From the NCBI RefSeq assembly GCF_000621665.1, contig NZ_JHXQ01000024.1:1-56094 (forward strand): a stretch of DNA of 56,094 nt, given 5' to 3'. The notes below the pieces were generated by a model that searched no databases, was not told the origin of the DNA, and saw nothing but the letters and a program-made list of their open reading frames with translations. Shown here one piece after another: positions 35,868 to 44,906 of this stretch. Both the position numbers and the translations under genes were made by a program. Source of the DNA: Allorhizobium undicola ORS 992 = ATCC 700741. GTDB lineage: Bacteria > Pseudomonadota > Alphaproteobacteria > Rhizobiales > Rhizobiaceae. Position 1 is the stretch's first letter; every line of letters starts with the position of its first letter.

Positions 35868-36974
35868 ATGAGCTGGCTGACAGGGTTTTTCAGGCGCCTT
35901 TGGGCCGCTTTGCGGCGCATGGCGGAACTGGCCTATACGGCTGTTGCGTGGCCATTTCGGGCGCGGCATTCCGAAGCTGGCCGGCGCGGGCTGATCCTGC
36001 GGCTTGGCGTTGCGCTGGCGGTTCTGCTGGTTTTTGCCGGTTATGGTCAGTTTCTCTGGCGCACGCAGGCGTGGAACGGTTTTGATCCGGACTTCGCCAA
36101 GGCCTATGGCTTTGGCGAGCGCAAGGTGGCGGCTGGCCAGCCTTTGCCGGACAAGCCCGGCTCCTGCCAGAATTCGGCCATCGTCACCACGGTCGCGGAC
36201 CTGACGGACATGAATGTCAACCGCAATGACTGGGTTTCCTCGACATTGCTGTACAAGCTCGGCTTCTTCGGGCTCGATTGGGACCATACGCCGTTTTTCG
36301 ACAACAAGGCTTCGTTCCAGCGTGGTGTCAACCAGGTGGCAAGACGGGTGGCGATAGAGCTTGCAGATAACCTTGGCCGGGTGCGCGGCACGTCCGGCAT
36401 CAACAGCGATCTGCAAGACGCGCGCGGCAATATCCAGTTCGATGAATTCACCTGGTATTTCGGCTCCAATCCTTTCGGGTTCAAAACGCCCACGCCCTCC
36501 TATTATCGCGCGGCCATTCGCAGCTGGCGCAATTTCAACAGTGCGCTGGAAGGCTGCAATGCGATTTTCGATGCCCGTGCAGACAATCTCGTGCAGCTGG
36601 TCGATCGCGCCGCCAATGATCTGGGTGCGACTTCGGAAATCCTGCGCCGCCGTTCGGAAGACCATAATTCCGGCTGGTTCGATACCCGTGCGGATGACCG
36701 GTTCTGGTTCGCTTATGGTCAGCTTTATGCGCAATATGCGGTGTTTCAGGCGGCACGTGCCGATTTTGGCGATGTGATCCGTGAGCGCAACCTCACCGCC
36801 ATCTGGACGGAAATGGAGCGGCAGATGGCCTCGGCGCTGCGCATTCAACCCGCCATCATCTCCAATGGCAGCGAGGATGGCATCATCATGCCCAATCACC
36901 TTTCGACCATGGGCTTCTATATTCTCAGGGTTCGCTCCAACATGGTGGAATTGCGCGCCGTGCTGGACCGGTAA
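35868..36974 (+). CDS. DUF2333 family protein
   Basis: The 368-residue protein has one membrane helix at about residues 45-62 (LRLGVALAVLLVFAGYG), and then a soluble, presumably periplasmic domain with NRNDWVSSTLLYKLGFFGLDWDHTPFFDN, a region typical of DUF2333. Function is unknown; conserved in alpha- and gammaproteobacteria. ATG at 35868 follows GAGGAGA. The frame is open further upstream from 35808 without support. Confidence 0.85.
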   Translation: MSWLTGFFRRLWAALRRMAELAYTAVAWPFRARHSEAGRRGLILRLGVALAVLLVFAGYGQFLWRTQAWNGFDPDFAKAYGFGERKVAAGQPLPDKPGSCQNSAIVTTVADLTDMNVNRNDWVSSTLLYKLGFFGLDWDHTPFFDNKASFQRGVNQVARRVAIELADNLGRVRGTSGINSDLQDARGNIQFDEFTWYFGSNPFGFKTPTPSYYRAAIRSWRNFNSALEGCNAIFDARADNLVQLVDRAANDLGATSEILRRRSEDHNSGWFDTRADDRFWFAYGQLYAQYAVFQAARADFGDVIRERNLTAIWTEMERQMASALRIQPAIISNGSEDGIIMPNHLSTMGFYILRVRSNMVELRAVLDR

Positions 36975-36990
36975 GGTGTTCATGGCATAA

Positions 36991-37018
36991 ATCCCTCAAT
37001 CGACGTCGGTTCAGGGAT
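36991..37018. repeat. Short dyad after the DUF2333 gene
   Basis: ATCCCT and AGGGAT face each other around CGACGTCG. It may be another small hairpin unit or a weak terminator between the convergent DUF2333 and PAS genes. Confidence 0.35.
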
Positions 37019-37063
37019 CTTATCCGAGTGGTATTTCCGGGTGGGTGGAAGCAGGCCCGCCCG

Positions 37064-37525
37064 TCAGGCCGATGTGGCTGGCTGGAAGAATGTGACCGAA
37101 CACACGCGCGGCACGAGATCGAAGAGAAGGCCATAGACCTCGCCGGAGCCATGCGCGGTCGGGCGGAAAGCCCCCATGGCGCGGACATATTTGAGGCTGC
37201 CATCCAGCTTTATCACCCGGTGAACGGCATGGTAGGTTTCACCGGTTTCGCAAATGCGCTGAAAGGTTTCCATCAACATGCCGATGTCGTCGGGATGGAC
37301 CCTGGACGCAAAGTGCTTGACGTTGAGCGGGCCGGTCTGCGGCTCGCTTTCAAAGATCATGTGGAAAGAATCGCAGCCGTAGAAATGGCCCTTGTCGATG
37401 TCGATCCGCCAGACCCCGATCGGCTCCACCGATTGCATCAGATCCAGCATGTCCTGGGGGCTGACGCTTGCGAAGGGGCAGCTTCTCGACGCCTTCGGTT
37501 TTTCTTCGTTGATGATGAATCTCAA
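37064..37525 (-). CDS. PAS-domain protein
   Basis: A 153-residue protein made of a single PAS-type fold: PIGVWRIDIDKGHFYGCD, VHPDDIGMLMETFQRICETGE, and YHAVHRVIKLDGSLKYVRAMG, the PAS_3 pattern with the HPDD segment. No output domain is present, so it must signal through a partner. The start is TTG at 37525 with GGAGG five to six bases upstream. The gene lies 38 bases after the LuxR-type gene on the same strand and is likely cotranscribed with it. Confidence 0.75.
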   Translation of the reverse strand: MRFIINEEKPKASRSCPFASVSPQDMLDLMQSVEPIGVWRIDIDKGHFYGCDSFHMIFESEPQTGPLNVKHFASRVHPDDIGMLMETFQRICETGETYHAVHRVIKLDGSLKYVRAMGAFRPTAHGSGEVYGLLFDLVPRVCSVTFFQPATSA

Positions 37526-37563
37526 GCCGACCTCCGCCTTTGGGCGGCTGAAGCGGGGGCGTA

Positions 37564-38289
37564 TCAGTCGATCAACTTCAGCCTGATGGTCTTAGCTACC
37601 AATTGCGTTCGGTTTACGCAACCCAGCTTCTTCATCGCGCTTGTCATATACGCATTGATTGTATGGTCGGAGAGGTTGAGAATCTGTCCGATCTCCACCG
37701 ATGTCTTTCCCTGGGCGGTCCAGCGCACAACCTCGAGTTCACGGCTGGAAAGCGTTTCGGCATGGGTCAGTTCGGCTCGGCGCAGCCGGTCATACTGGTC
37801 GAATATGGCCAGCACCCGCATGGCCAGATCGTTTAATTCCTGCTGCTCCAGCCGTGGACGGCGGCCGTCCAGCCGCACGAAATAGCGGCGGGCATCCAGC
37901 GACATGAAGGGAAAGAGTGCGCCGGTCACGAGGCCGTGGCGGCGCATCAGGGCCTTCATTTCCTGCGGCCAGTGTTCAGCCATTCCGCTTTCCTCGGTGT
38001 CATCCAGGCACCATGGATAGGGCATCAGCGATTCTGCCAGTTTTGGCAGGATCGGGCATTGGCGTACGAACTGGTGGCGGTCGAATTCACGGGCGAAATC
38101 CGCAGAAAGCGTGCTTTCCAGCACCAGCGGCATGAGATGCACATCGGCGGGACTTGGGGCGATGATGATGCTGGCCTGTTCCAGACCGAAGTGTTCGGCG
38201 GTCTGGCGCAGCATTGCCATGCATTCGGCGCGGGTGTTTGCCGCTATGGCCATTGTATTGTTTGGCAAAGACCCGGATCCGGTGTTCAT
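37564..38289 (-). CDS. LuxR-family solo regulator with autoinducer-binding-type domain
   Basis: The 241-residue protein has an N-terminal autoinducer-binding-like domain and a C-terminal LuxR HTH (LSSRELEVVRWTAQGKTSVEIG, then SDHTINAYMTSAMKKLG). It resembles the quorum-sensing-type regulator BabR/BlxR of Brucella in size and layout; identity is not proved. No luxI gene is in the window. Where TraR-type receptors have a conserved aspartate before PV, this protein has QCPIL, so acyl-homoserine lactone binding may be altered. ATG at 38289 has a weak ribosome binding site. Confidence 0.82.
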   Translation of the reverse strand: MNTGSGSLPNNTMAIAANTRAECMAMLRQTAEHFGLEQASIIIAPSPADVHLMPLVLESTLSADFAREFDRHQFVRQCPILPKLAESLMPYPWCLDDTEESGMAEHWPQEMKALMRRHGLVTGALFPFMSLDARRYFVRLDGRRPRLEQQELNDLAMRVLAIFDQYDRLRRAELTHAETLSSRELEVVRWTAQGKTSVEIGQILNLSDHTINAYMTSAMKKLGCVNRTQLVAKTIRLKLID

Positions 38290-38955
38290 GTTGCGCTTGA
38301 TCTTACCTTGCCGCGCCGCGAATACGGGTATGCGACGGGTCTTGACCGAGAAGACGTCTTTGTCTCTCTCTATCTTTTGTAATTTCTATATATTATTATA
38401 AGCTTATGATTGTCAAGTTCCCGATGAAATATCCATGGTTTTTCGGTGTTAGTTGAACTTTACATTCTATTTTTAACCATTCTACGTTGCCGCTGCCAAG
38501 TCCCGCATCGATCAATTTCCGCGTTGTCTTTCAAAATAGCGGCATGACTAAAAATTTATTTTTCTTTAGCGATCCATTTCGCGCAAGTCATATGCGAAAT
38601 GCGCATGTCGCATAAGGCGGTAAAACAACCCTTAAAATATGATTGAAAAAGTCATGTATTAATCTTGACATAAAAAATCATGTTTTATAGAGCAGGATCA
38701 TGGTGACGGAACGCCCGCCAGGGGCTGGCAGGAAGGCGCCATGTTCCCGGCAATGCCTTTGCCGGTGGAGCTTCATGAGGGCGGGATCCGGCCGTTTCAC
38801 GGGGTGGGCCGGGTTTTCGCTTTCCAACGCAAAGACCTGAGGCATCCGGCCCGTTCTCGCTGAGGGGCCGGTGTTTCTATCAACCATGGTGTCGGGGGTC
38901 GGGGCATTTTCTTGCCGCCGAGGGGTTTCCTGTGCCTTGTCGAAGGATTGAGAGC
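38290..38955. other. AT-rich regulatory region upstream of the TonB receptor
   Basis: These 666 bases separate the divergent LuxR-type and receptor genes. From about 38380 to 38690 the DNA is clearly more AT-rich than its surroundings. A TTGACA hexamer lies at 38665-38670. No convincing gene is found; a possible 46-codon frame at 38700-38840 lacks a usable ribosome binding site. Confidence 0.5.
38646..38687. promoter_or_regulatory. Direct repeat near TTGACA, candidate operator of the receptor gene
   Basis: AAAAAGTCATGTATTA (38646-38661) and AAAAAATCATGTTTTA (38672-38687) are two near-identical 16-mers 26 bases apart, with TTGACA between them. Such an arrangement suggests binding of a regulator, perhaps iron- or heme-responsive; I could not match it to a known RirA, Irr or Fur site. 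Confidence 0.4.
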
Positions 38956-41124
38956 ATGTTCATCCGAGTTTTGAGGCCGTTTTTGTTGGGGTGCACGGCA
39001 TTGGCTGTCCTGCCGGCTGCCGGGGCGGTGAAGGCTGAGGAGGCCACGGCTGCGTCCTCCGGCGAGACGGTGTTGCGCACCATCAAGGTCGAGGGGCAGA
39101 AGGGGGTTGCCAAGGGGTCGGTTGCCGATACGCCGCTGGCGACGACGACCACGGCAAAGACGCTGGAAAAGCGCCAGATCGACGATGTGGACGATCTGGG
39201 CAATACCGTCGAGCCGAGCGTGACCTATGTGAAGAACGCCAAGAGCGTCAACATTCGCGGCCTTCAGGATGACCGGGTTCTGACCACCACGGACGGCATT
39301 CCGGTGCCTTACTTCTTCGACAATGTCTATAGTTACGGCGGCGGCGCCGACACCTATGACTTTACCTCGCTTTCCTCCGTTGACGTGTTGCACAGTGCCG
39401 ATTCCAGCCGTGCGGGTTCGGGCGCGCTGGGCGGGGCGCTTTTGCTGCATACCTATGAGCCGGAGGACCTGATCCGCGACGGCAAGGATTGGGGCGGCAT
39501 TGCCAAGCTGGGTTATGATGGCTCTGACCGCTCGTTTACGGCTTCAGGTGCGGTGGCGAAGAAGATCGAGAACACCTCGATCCTGTTCCAAAGCTCCTAC
39601 AAGCGCGGGCATGAAACGGAAACGAAGGGCGATGTCGGCGGTTCAGGCACCAGCCGCACCGAGGCCGATCCGGCCGATTACTCGCAGCGCAACCTGCTGT
39701 TCAAGCTGCGCCAGCAGCTGGAAGGCGGCCACACCGTTGGCTTCACCGCCGAGAGTTTCGGCTATAACGGCAGCACGGATTATCTTTCGGGCGCGGGCTC
39801 GACCTACCGTGCCGGTGACTATAACCGCTTGCAGAACAAGCATCGCGACCGGCTTTCGCTGGATTACAAATATGAATCCGTTTCGCAAGACAGCCTGATC
39901 GACAGCGCCTTCGCCACCCTCTACTGGCAGCGCAGCACCCGCCAGGAAGGGGCAAGCGGCTATCGCCAGACAAACCCGATCGGCCTTTACGAGCGGTTGA
40001 TGCATTCCGAGCAGCGCGATCTGGGCTATAATGCCTATGCCAATTCGGAATTCGAAACCGGCGCGTTAAAGCACCGCCTGACCTTCGGCAGCGATTTCCA
40101 GTTCAGCCAGAGCAGCTATTATCTCTCCGGCAAGGATACATGCTCGGTGACGTATGTGGCGGCTTGCGCCTATTACCACACCAATCAGTCCTATTCGCCG
40201 GATGTGAATTCCTACAAGTTCGGCGCCTTTGCCGAAGACCGCATCAGCCTCGGCGACGGGCCTTTCTCGCTGACGCCTGGCCTGCGTTTCGACTGGTACA
40301 AGCAGGACCCGCAGGAGACCGCAAGCTTTGAAGGCACGATGCCGGAAGGCCAGAGCGGCCAGCATTTTTCGCCCAAGCTTCGCGCCGCCTGGCAGGCCGC
40401 GCCGCAGGTGGAGCTTTATGCGCAGTTCAGCACGGCCTTCAAGTCGCCGAATGCCTATCAGCTCTATGTCGATTACGACAACGCGCCGCTTTACCGCTCC
40501 ATCGGCAATCCCGATCTGAAGCCTGAAACAAGCTGGGGCTTCGATGTGGGCGCCAATCTGGGCGATGCGGACTTTGGCGGGCGCATCAACGCCTTCAGCA
40601 CGCGCTACAAGAACTTCATCGATACCTCCGATATTATTGCCACCAGCGGCTATCTGCTCGGCACCTATCAATATATCAACCGCGCCAATGTCCGCATCAG
40701 CGGCGTGGAAGTGGAGGCGCACAAGACCTTCCAGTCCGGCATAAACCTGCACGGCTCGGTGTTCTATGCCCGTGGCACGGATCTCGATACAGACGAGGCC
40801 TTGTCCACGGTGCCGCCGCTCAAGGCCATTCTGGGCGTCGGCTATGATCGCGAGCATTGGGGCGCGGATGCAAGCCTTGTGGCGGTGGCTGCCGTTTCCG
40901 ACGATTCCACCGCCTCCACCAGGCCCGCAGGCTATGGCGTGGTCAATCTCACCGGCTGGTGGGAGCCTGAACAGGTCAAGGGGCTGCGCGTGCAGGCAGG
41001 TGTCTATAACCTGTTCGACAAGAAATATTTCGACGCGCTGGAAGTGCGCAACGTCTCCAACGCCTCCGACCTCTATTCGGAAGCAGGGCGCTACTTCAAG
41101 CTGTCGATTTCGCAGAAGTTTTAA
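38956..41124 (+). CDS. TonB-dependent heme/hemoglobin-type outer membrane receptor
   Basis: The 722-residue protein has a signal peptide (LPAAGAVKAEE), a plug domain with SVNIRGLQDDRVLTTTDGIPVP, and a 22-strand barrel whose family region reads STAFKSPNAYQLY ... GNPDLKPETSWG and ends in KLSISQKF with terminal aromatic residue. This is the hemoglobin/transferrin/lactoferrin receptor class; BhuA, the heme receptor of Brucella, belongs here, but the match was not tested. It brings heme or another iron source through the outer membrane with TonB-ExbBD. ATG at 38956 follows AAGGA. Confidence 0.88.
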   Translation: MFIRVLRPFLLGCTALAVLPAAGAVKAEEATAASSGETVLRTIKVEGQKGVAKGSVADTPLATTTTAKTLEKRQIDDVDDLGNTVEPSVTYVKNAKSVNIRGLQDDRVLTTTDGIPVPYFFDNVYSYGGGADTYDFTSLSSVDVLHSADSSRAGSGALGGALLLHTYEPEDLIRDGKDWGGIAKLGYDGSDRSFTASGAVAKKIENTSILFQSSYKRGHETETKGDVGGSGTSRTEADPADYSQRNLLFKLRQQLEGGHTVGFTAESFGYNGSTDYLSGAGSTYRAGDYNRLQNKHRDRLSLDYKYESVSQDSLIDSAFATLYWQRSTRQEGASGYRQTNPIGLYERLMHSEQRDLGYNAYANSEFETGALKHRLTFGSDFQFSQSSYYLSGKDTCSVTYVAACAYYHTNQSYSPDVNSYKFGAFAEDRISLGDGPFSLTPGLRFDWYKQDPQETASFEGTMPEGQSGQHFSPKLRAAWQAAPQVELYAQFSTAFKSPNAYQLYVDYDNAPLYRSIGNPDLKPETSWGFDVGANLGDADFGGRINAFSTRYKNFIDTSDIIATSGYLLGTYQYINRANVRISGVEVEAHKTFQSGINLHGSVFYARGTDLDTDEALSTVPPLKAILGVGYDREHWGADASLVAVAAVSDDSTASTRPAGYGVVNLTGWWEPEQVKGLRVQAGVYNLFDKKYFDALEVRNVSNASDLYSEAGRYFKLSISQKF

Positions 41125-41125
41125 A

Positions 41126-41170
41126 GCATTTTCAGGAAAAGTGCGCAGCGGTTTTCCGTCCGGAAATGCT
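41126..41170. repeat. RIME-like palindromic element
   Basis: AGCATTTTCAGGAAAAGTG and its partial complement GGAAATGCT enclose a central block GCGGTTTTCC. Related elements are at 30579, 50056 and 53157, and in tandem at 20953-21150. Confidence 0.75.
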
Positions 41171-41189
41171 GTGAGGCAAGGCGCGAAAG

Positions 41190-41222
41190 ACCGGGTGAAC
41201 CTTGGCTCACCCGGTATTTTAT
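41190..41222 (+). terminator. Terminator of the TonB receptor gene
   Basis: ACCGGGTGA pairs with TCACCCGGT across an eight-base loop, followed by ATTTTATTTT. It lies between the receptor and the convergent extensin-type gene. Confidence 0.85.
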
Positions 41223-42154
41223 TTTGTGGCAGGTGCGGGTTTGGCATCGGTCTCGCCATGGTCGCCATCCTGGCAGACGCGGTAATCGCCATGGCGGCGG
41301 ATGAGGTCGAGATGCATGTGATCCTCATGGGTCTCGTCGGCGCCCGGTGCAAGCACGGTGGTGAAATAGAGGCAGGCCGAGGCGTTTAGCGTGCGTTGAA
41401 AGGCGCCCGGCAGGGTCGGCTCGTCATCCGGCACGATTTTCATGGCCACGGTGCCCTTTTCGAATTGCAGGGCGGCAATGTCTATGGCGTTGCCGCGCGC
41501 GTGTTCGGAGAGCTTGCCGGTTGTTGCACTGTTGCGGTTGCGGCAATAATAGGAGGTGGCCTGTTTCACGCCGGTAAGCTTGCCCTTGTCCGGCAGGGCC
41601 TGATCGGCGGTGGGGATGACCACGGTTTTGACCCAGCGGGATAGCTCAAGCGCTGCCTCGCAGCGCAACACCGCTTTCGGGCTGAGCGAGACGCCGGGCA
41701 GTACCCCGGTTACTTCAAGGGGCTTGTCTATGCCGCAGCCATTGCCGTCATCGATGCGCGGGCGCGGCTCGAAGGTTGCGCCTTCGGCCTTGAGGTCGAT
41801 CAGGCATTGCTGATAGGCGGCCTCGTCCTCCGGCATGATCGGCGGTGGGGCTTCCGGCTTTTCCGGTTCGGCGGGGGCGGTTTCGGGCTTTGTTTCGTGC
41901 TGGGTCTCTGGCCCCGTCTCTGGCCCCGTCTCAGGTTTTGTCTCAGGCTTTGGCTCAGGTTTTGGCACGTCGGCGGGGTCGGGCACCGGCGGGGTGCCTG
42001 CGGCTGGCAAGGGCTTGTCTGTGGAGGCGGGAGCTGGCGCATCCTGCGGACGGGCTTCGGGCTTTGGCCCGGTGCGCGGCAGGGCGTCCTGTGCTTGCGC
42101 CGCTCCGGCCAGACAAAGACCGGCCAGAGCGAGCGCTACCCATGTTCTTCCCAT
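41219..42154 (-). CDS. Extensin-C (peptidase-like) family secreted protein
   Basis: The 311-residue protein has a signal peptide (ALAGLCLAGAAQA), a long proline-rich linker with repeated PET units at about residues 65-95, and a C-terminal extensin-like domain (PF06904 type). That domain holds LSEHARGNAIDIAAL and HEDHMHLDL, the spacing of zinc ligands in D-Ala-D-Ala peptidases, so it may cut peptidoglycan cross-links in the periplasm. Four or more cysteines could form disulfides. Function by family resemblance only. Confidence 0.85.
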   Translation of the reverse strand: MGRTWVALALAGLCLAGAAQAQDALPRTGPKPEARPQDAPAPASTDKPLPAAGTPPVPDPADVPKPEPKPETKPETGPETGPETQHETKPETAPAEPEKPEAPPPIMPEDEAAYQQCLIDLKAEGATFEPRPRIDDGNGCGIDKPLEVTGVLPGVSLSPKAVLRCEAALELSRWVKTVVIPTADQALPDKGKLTGVKQATSYYCRNRNSATTGKLSEHARGNAIDIAALQFEKGTVAMKIVPDDEPTLPGAFQRTLNASACLYFTTVLAPGADETHEDHMHLDLIRRHGDYRVCQDGDHGETDAKPAPATK

Positions 42155-42219
42155 CTACTGCTCCTCGCCAAGACAATTCCCAATAAGACCAAAGCCCTGC
42201 CATATGCGGCACGGCTTAT

Positions 42220-42341
42220 ACCAAGGGTCATTGAAAATGACCCTTGGTATTCCCCTTTCGAATATCTCAAGCCTCTGACGCAGTTGAGATATTCGAAATC
42301 TCCTCAAGGCGAGGATGCGTTCGCATCTTCGAGCCTTGGTA
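42220..42341. repeat. Intergenic repeat with hairpin and nested dyad
   Basis: A perfect 10-base-plus hairpin (ACCAAGGGTCATT/AATGACCCTTGGT) at 42220-42248 is followed by a TTCGAATATCTCAA...TTGAGATATTCGAA dyad and a GAGGATGCG segment, closing again with CCTTGGT. The second part matches, inverted, the element upstream of allA at 3232-3300. The first hairpin has a loop similar to the one at 12827. Confidence 0.75.
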
Positions 42342-42344
42342 TTA

Positions 42345-42450
42345 CAGCGCCGTGCGTTTTAACAAACGCACAAAGGACGCTGTAACACTTTAAATCTGCT
42401 GCATAATTTTCACCTTAAATCGATTCCGATTTAAGGAATTATGCAGTAAC
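42345..42450. repeat. Composite palindromic repeat, inverted copy
   Basis: The reverse complement of the element at 26508-26606: the GTGCGTTTTAACAAACGCAC hairpin comes first, then the linker, then CTGCATAATT ... AATTATGCAG. It lies between the extensin-type gene and the trp leader. Bases 42451-42553 hold the presumed trp promoter, which I could not define. Confidence 0.8.
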
Positions 42451-42565
42451 GCTCCAAGGCAACGCATGAGGGCCTGATTGGTTGCGGCAAGCGGAAAGCT
42501 TGATTGGAAAAAGCGGGCGAAAATGCCGCTTGCGCCAGAGACGAAGGCGGGTTATGCATTTTGCC

Positions 42566-42610
42566 ATGATGATCGTTTCGAACATGACTGCCTGGTGGTG
42601 GGCTCGCTAA
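42566..42610 (+). CDS. trpL: trp leader peptide
   Basis: A 14-codon frame ends in three consecutive Trp codons (42593-42601) and then Ala-Arg-stop, giving ...TAWWWAR. The S. meliloti trpE(G) leader also ends in WWWAR. Translation stalls at the Trp codons when charged tRNA-Trp is scarce, which decides the fold of the following RNA. An in-frame ATG at 42554 with AAGGCGGG before it would give an 18-residue peptide and may be the real start. Confidence 0.9.
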   Translation: MMIVSNMTAWWWAR

Positions 42611-42630
42611 CGCGGGTTTGACCAGTCATG
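42583..42630 (+). promoter_or_regulatory. Leader hairpin over the Trp codons (1:2 pause structure)
   Basis: CATGACTG (42583-42590) pairs with CAGTCATG (42623-42630), and CTGGT next to it with ACCAG, so the hairpin spans the Trp codons and leader stop. A ribosome stalled at the Trp codons would open this stem. Confidence 0.75.
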
Positions 42631-42650
42631 TCCTGAGAAGTGATTGACCC

Positions 42651-42686
42651 AAAGCCGCCCGGAAAATCCTGAGGCGGCTTTTTTGT
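42651..42686 (+). terminator. trp attenuator terminator
   Basis: AAGCCGCC (42652-42659) pairs with GGCGGCTT (42673-42680), followed by TTTTTT. It lies 43 bases upstream of the trpE(G) start and 41 after the leader stop, the order expected of a transcription attenuator. I did not work out the antiterminator pairing in full. Confidence 0.88.
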
Positions 42687-42728
42687 ATTCAGCGCCTCCC
42701 TTGGACGGGCCTGACGAGGAGAACGAGA

Positions 42729-44906
42729 ATGGTGAAGACGGATGAGGGCGCATGTTACGAAACCCGTGGCGGGATCACGGTAACGCGCCAGCGTCGTGCC
42801 ACGCCTTATGACGATGCGGTTTCCAGCTATGTGGACAAGCTGGATGAGCGCCGGGGCGCGGTGTTTTCTTCCAATTACGAATATCCGGGCCGCTATACCC
42901 GCTGGGATACGGCGATTGTCGATCCGCCTCTCGGCCTTTCCTGCAATGGTCGCAAGGTGTGGATCGAAGCCTATAACGAGCGTGGCGAGGTGCTGCTCTC
43001 CTTCATCGCGGCGCGGCTGAAAACCGTGGCCGAACTGGACATGGGCGCGCAAAGCCAGCGCCGCCTCGATCTCGTCGTGCGGATGCCGGACCGGGTCTTC
43101 ACCGAGGAGGAGCGCTCCAAGGCGCCGACCGTGTTTACGGTGCTTCGCGCCATTACCGATCTTTTTTATTCGCCGGAAGACAGCAGCATCGGCCTGTTCG
43201 GCGCTTTTGGCTATGATCTGGCTTTCCAGTTCGATTCCGTGCAGCTGAAAATGCAGCGTCCCGACGACCAGCGCGACATGGTGCTGTTCCTGCCGGATGA
43301 AATTCTGGTGGTGGACCACTATTCCGCAAAAGCCTGGATCGACCGCTATGATTTTGCCCGTGACGGCGTAACGACCGCCGGCAAGAGCGGCGCGATCGCA
43401 CCGGAACCCTTCCGCCCCACCGACCGCATTCCCCCGCATGGCGACCACCGCCCCGGCGAATATGCCGAGCTGGTGGTCAAGGCCAAGGAAAGCTTCCGCC
43501 GGGGCGACCTGTTCGAGGTGGTGCCGGGCCAGAAATTCATGGAGCGGCTGGATTCCCGGCCATCGGACGTGTCCCGCCGCCTGAAGGACATCAATCCGTC
43601 GCCCTATTCCTTCTTCATCAATCTCGGCAATCAGGAATATCTGGTCGGCGCCTCGCCGGAAATGTTCGTGCGCGTCAACGGGCGGCGGATCGAAACCTGC
43701 CCGATTTCCGGCACGATCAAGCGCGGCAACGATCCGATCGAAGACAGCGAACAGATCCTCAAGCTGCTGAATTCCAAGAAGGACGAGTCCGAACTGACCA
43801 TGTGTTCCGACGTGGACCGCAACGACAAGAGCCGCGTTTGCGAGCCGGGCTCGGTGAAGGTCATCGGCCGCCGCCAGATCGAGATGTATTCGCGCCTGAT
43901 CCACACGGTGGACCATATCGAAGGCCGGTTGCGCGACGATATGGACGCCTTCGACGGCTTCCTTTCCCATGCCTGGGCGGTGACGGTGACGGGTGCGCCG
44001 AAGCTCTGGGCCATGCGGTTCATCGAGGCGCATGAAAAAAGCCCGCGCGCCTGGTATGGCGGCGCCGTCGGCATGGTCGGCTTCAACGGCGACATGAATA
44101 CCGGCCTGACCCTGCGCACCGTGCGCATCAAGGACGGCATTGCCGAGGTGCGGGTCGGTGCGACGCTTCTCAACGATTCCGACCCGCAGGAAGAAGAGGC
44201 CGAAACCGAACTGAAGGCATCCGCCATGATCGCAGCCATCCGTGACGCAAAAAGCAACGACCAGAAAGCCAAGCGCGGCGTGGCCACGGTGGGGCAGGGC
44301 GTGAATATCCTGCTGGTGGACCACGAAGACAGCTTTGTTCATACGCTGGCCAATTATTTCCGCCAGACCGGCGCCACGGTCAACACCGTGCGCACCCCGG
44401 TGCCGGAAGAAGTGTTCGACCGGCTCAACCCCGATCTCGTCGTGCTTTCTCCCGGACCGGGCTCGCCTTCCGATTTCGATTGCAAGGCGACGATCAAAAA
44501 GGCGCGGGACCGCAAGCTGCCGATCTTCGGCGTATGCCTCGGTCTTCAGGCGCTGGCCGAGGCCTATGGCGGAGAACTTCGGCAACTGGCCGTGCCCATG
44601 CATGGCAAGCCCTCGCGCATTCGCGTGCTGGAACCGGGTCTGGTGTTTTCCGGTCTGGCCAGGGAGGTGACGGTTGGCCGCTATCACTCGATCTTTGCCG
44701 ATCCGGCCACCTTGCCGCGCGATTTCATCATCACCGCCGAAAGCGAGGATGGCACGATCATGGGTATCGAACATGCAAGTGAGCCGGTGGCTGCGGTGCA
44801 GTTCCACCCGGAATCCATCATGACGCTTGGTCAGGATGCAGGAATGCGGATGATCGAGAACGTCGTCTCGAAGCTCTCCCGAAAGGTAAAGGAAAAGGCG
44901 GCGTGA
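42729..44906 (+). CDS. trpE(G): Anthranilate synthase, fused TrpE-TrpG
   Basis: At 725 residues this is the rhizobial-type fusion. Residues 1 to about 500 are the chorismate-binding TrpE part ([61 protein letters not shown]), and from about 525 a class I glutamine amidotransferase with the nucleophile in GVCLGLQAL and the catalytic His-Glu in QFHPESIM. It makes anthranilate from chorismate and glutamine, the first step of tryptophan synthesis. ATG at 42729 follows GAGGAGAACGAG. Attenuation by trpL controls it. Confidence 0.97.
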   Translation: MVKTDEGACYETRGGITVTRQRRATPYDDAVSSYVDKLDERRGAVFSSNYEYPGRYTRWDTAIVDPPLGLSCNGRKVWIEAYNERGEVLLSFIAARLKTVAELDMGAQSQRRLDLVVRMPDRVFTEEERSKAPTVFTVLRAITDLFYSPEDSSIGLFGAFGYDLAFQFDSVQLKMQRPDDQRDMVLFLPDEILVVDHYSAKAWIDRYDFARDGVTTAGKSGAIAPEPFRPTDRIPPHGDHRPGEYAELVVKAKESFRRGDLFEVVPGQKFMERLDSRPSDVSRRLKDINPSPYSFFINLGNQEYLVGASPEMFVRVNGRRIETCPISGTIKRGNDPIEDSEQILKLLNSKKDESELTMCSDVDRNDKSRVCEPGSVKVIGRRQIEMYSRLIHTVDHIEGRLRDDMDAFDGFLSHAWAVTVTGAPKLWAMRFIEAHEKSPRAWYGGAVGMVGFNGDMNTGLTLRTVRIKDGIAEVRVGATLLNDSDPQEEEAETELKASAMIAAIRDAKSNDQKAKRGVATVGQGVNILLVDHEDSFVHTLANYFRQTGATVNTVRTPVPEEVFDRLNPDLVVLSPGPGSPSDFDCKATIKKARDRKLPIFGVCLGLQALAEAYGGELRQLAVPMHGKPSRIRVLEPGLVFSGLAREVTVGRYHSIFADPATLPRDFIITAESEDGTIMGIEHASEPVAAVQFHPESIMTLGQDAGMRMIENVVSKLSRKVKEKAA

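Noticed and set aside
38700..38840. 46-codon frame upstream of the TonB receptor, possible leader peptide or HmuP-like protein
   Set aside because: AGGA lies only two bases from the ATG, and the sequence does not resemble HmuP.
42552..44807. Long minus-strand frame of 751 codons opposite trpE(G)
   Set aside because: Antisense shadow; rich in H, R, G and A with no recognisable domain, while trpE(G) is certain on the other strand.
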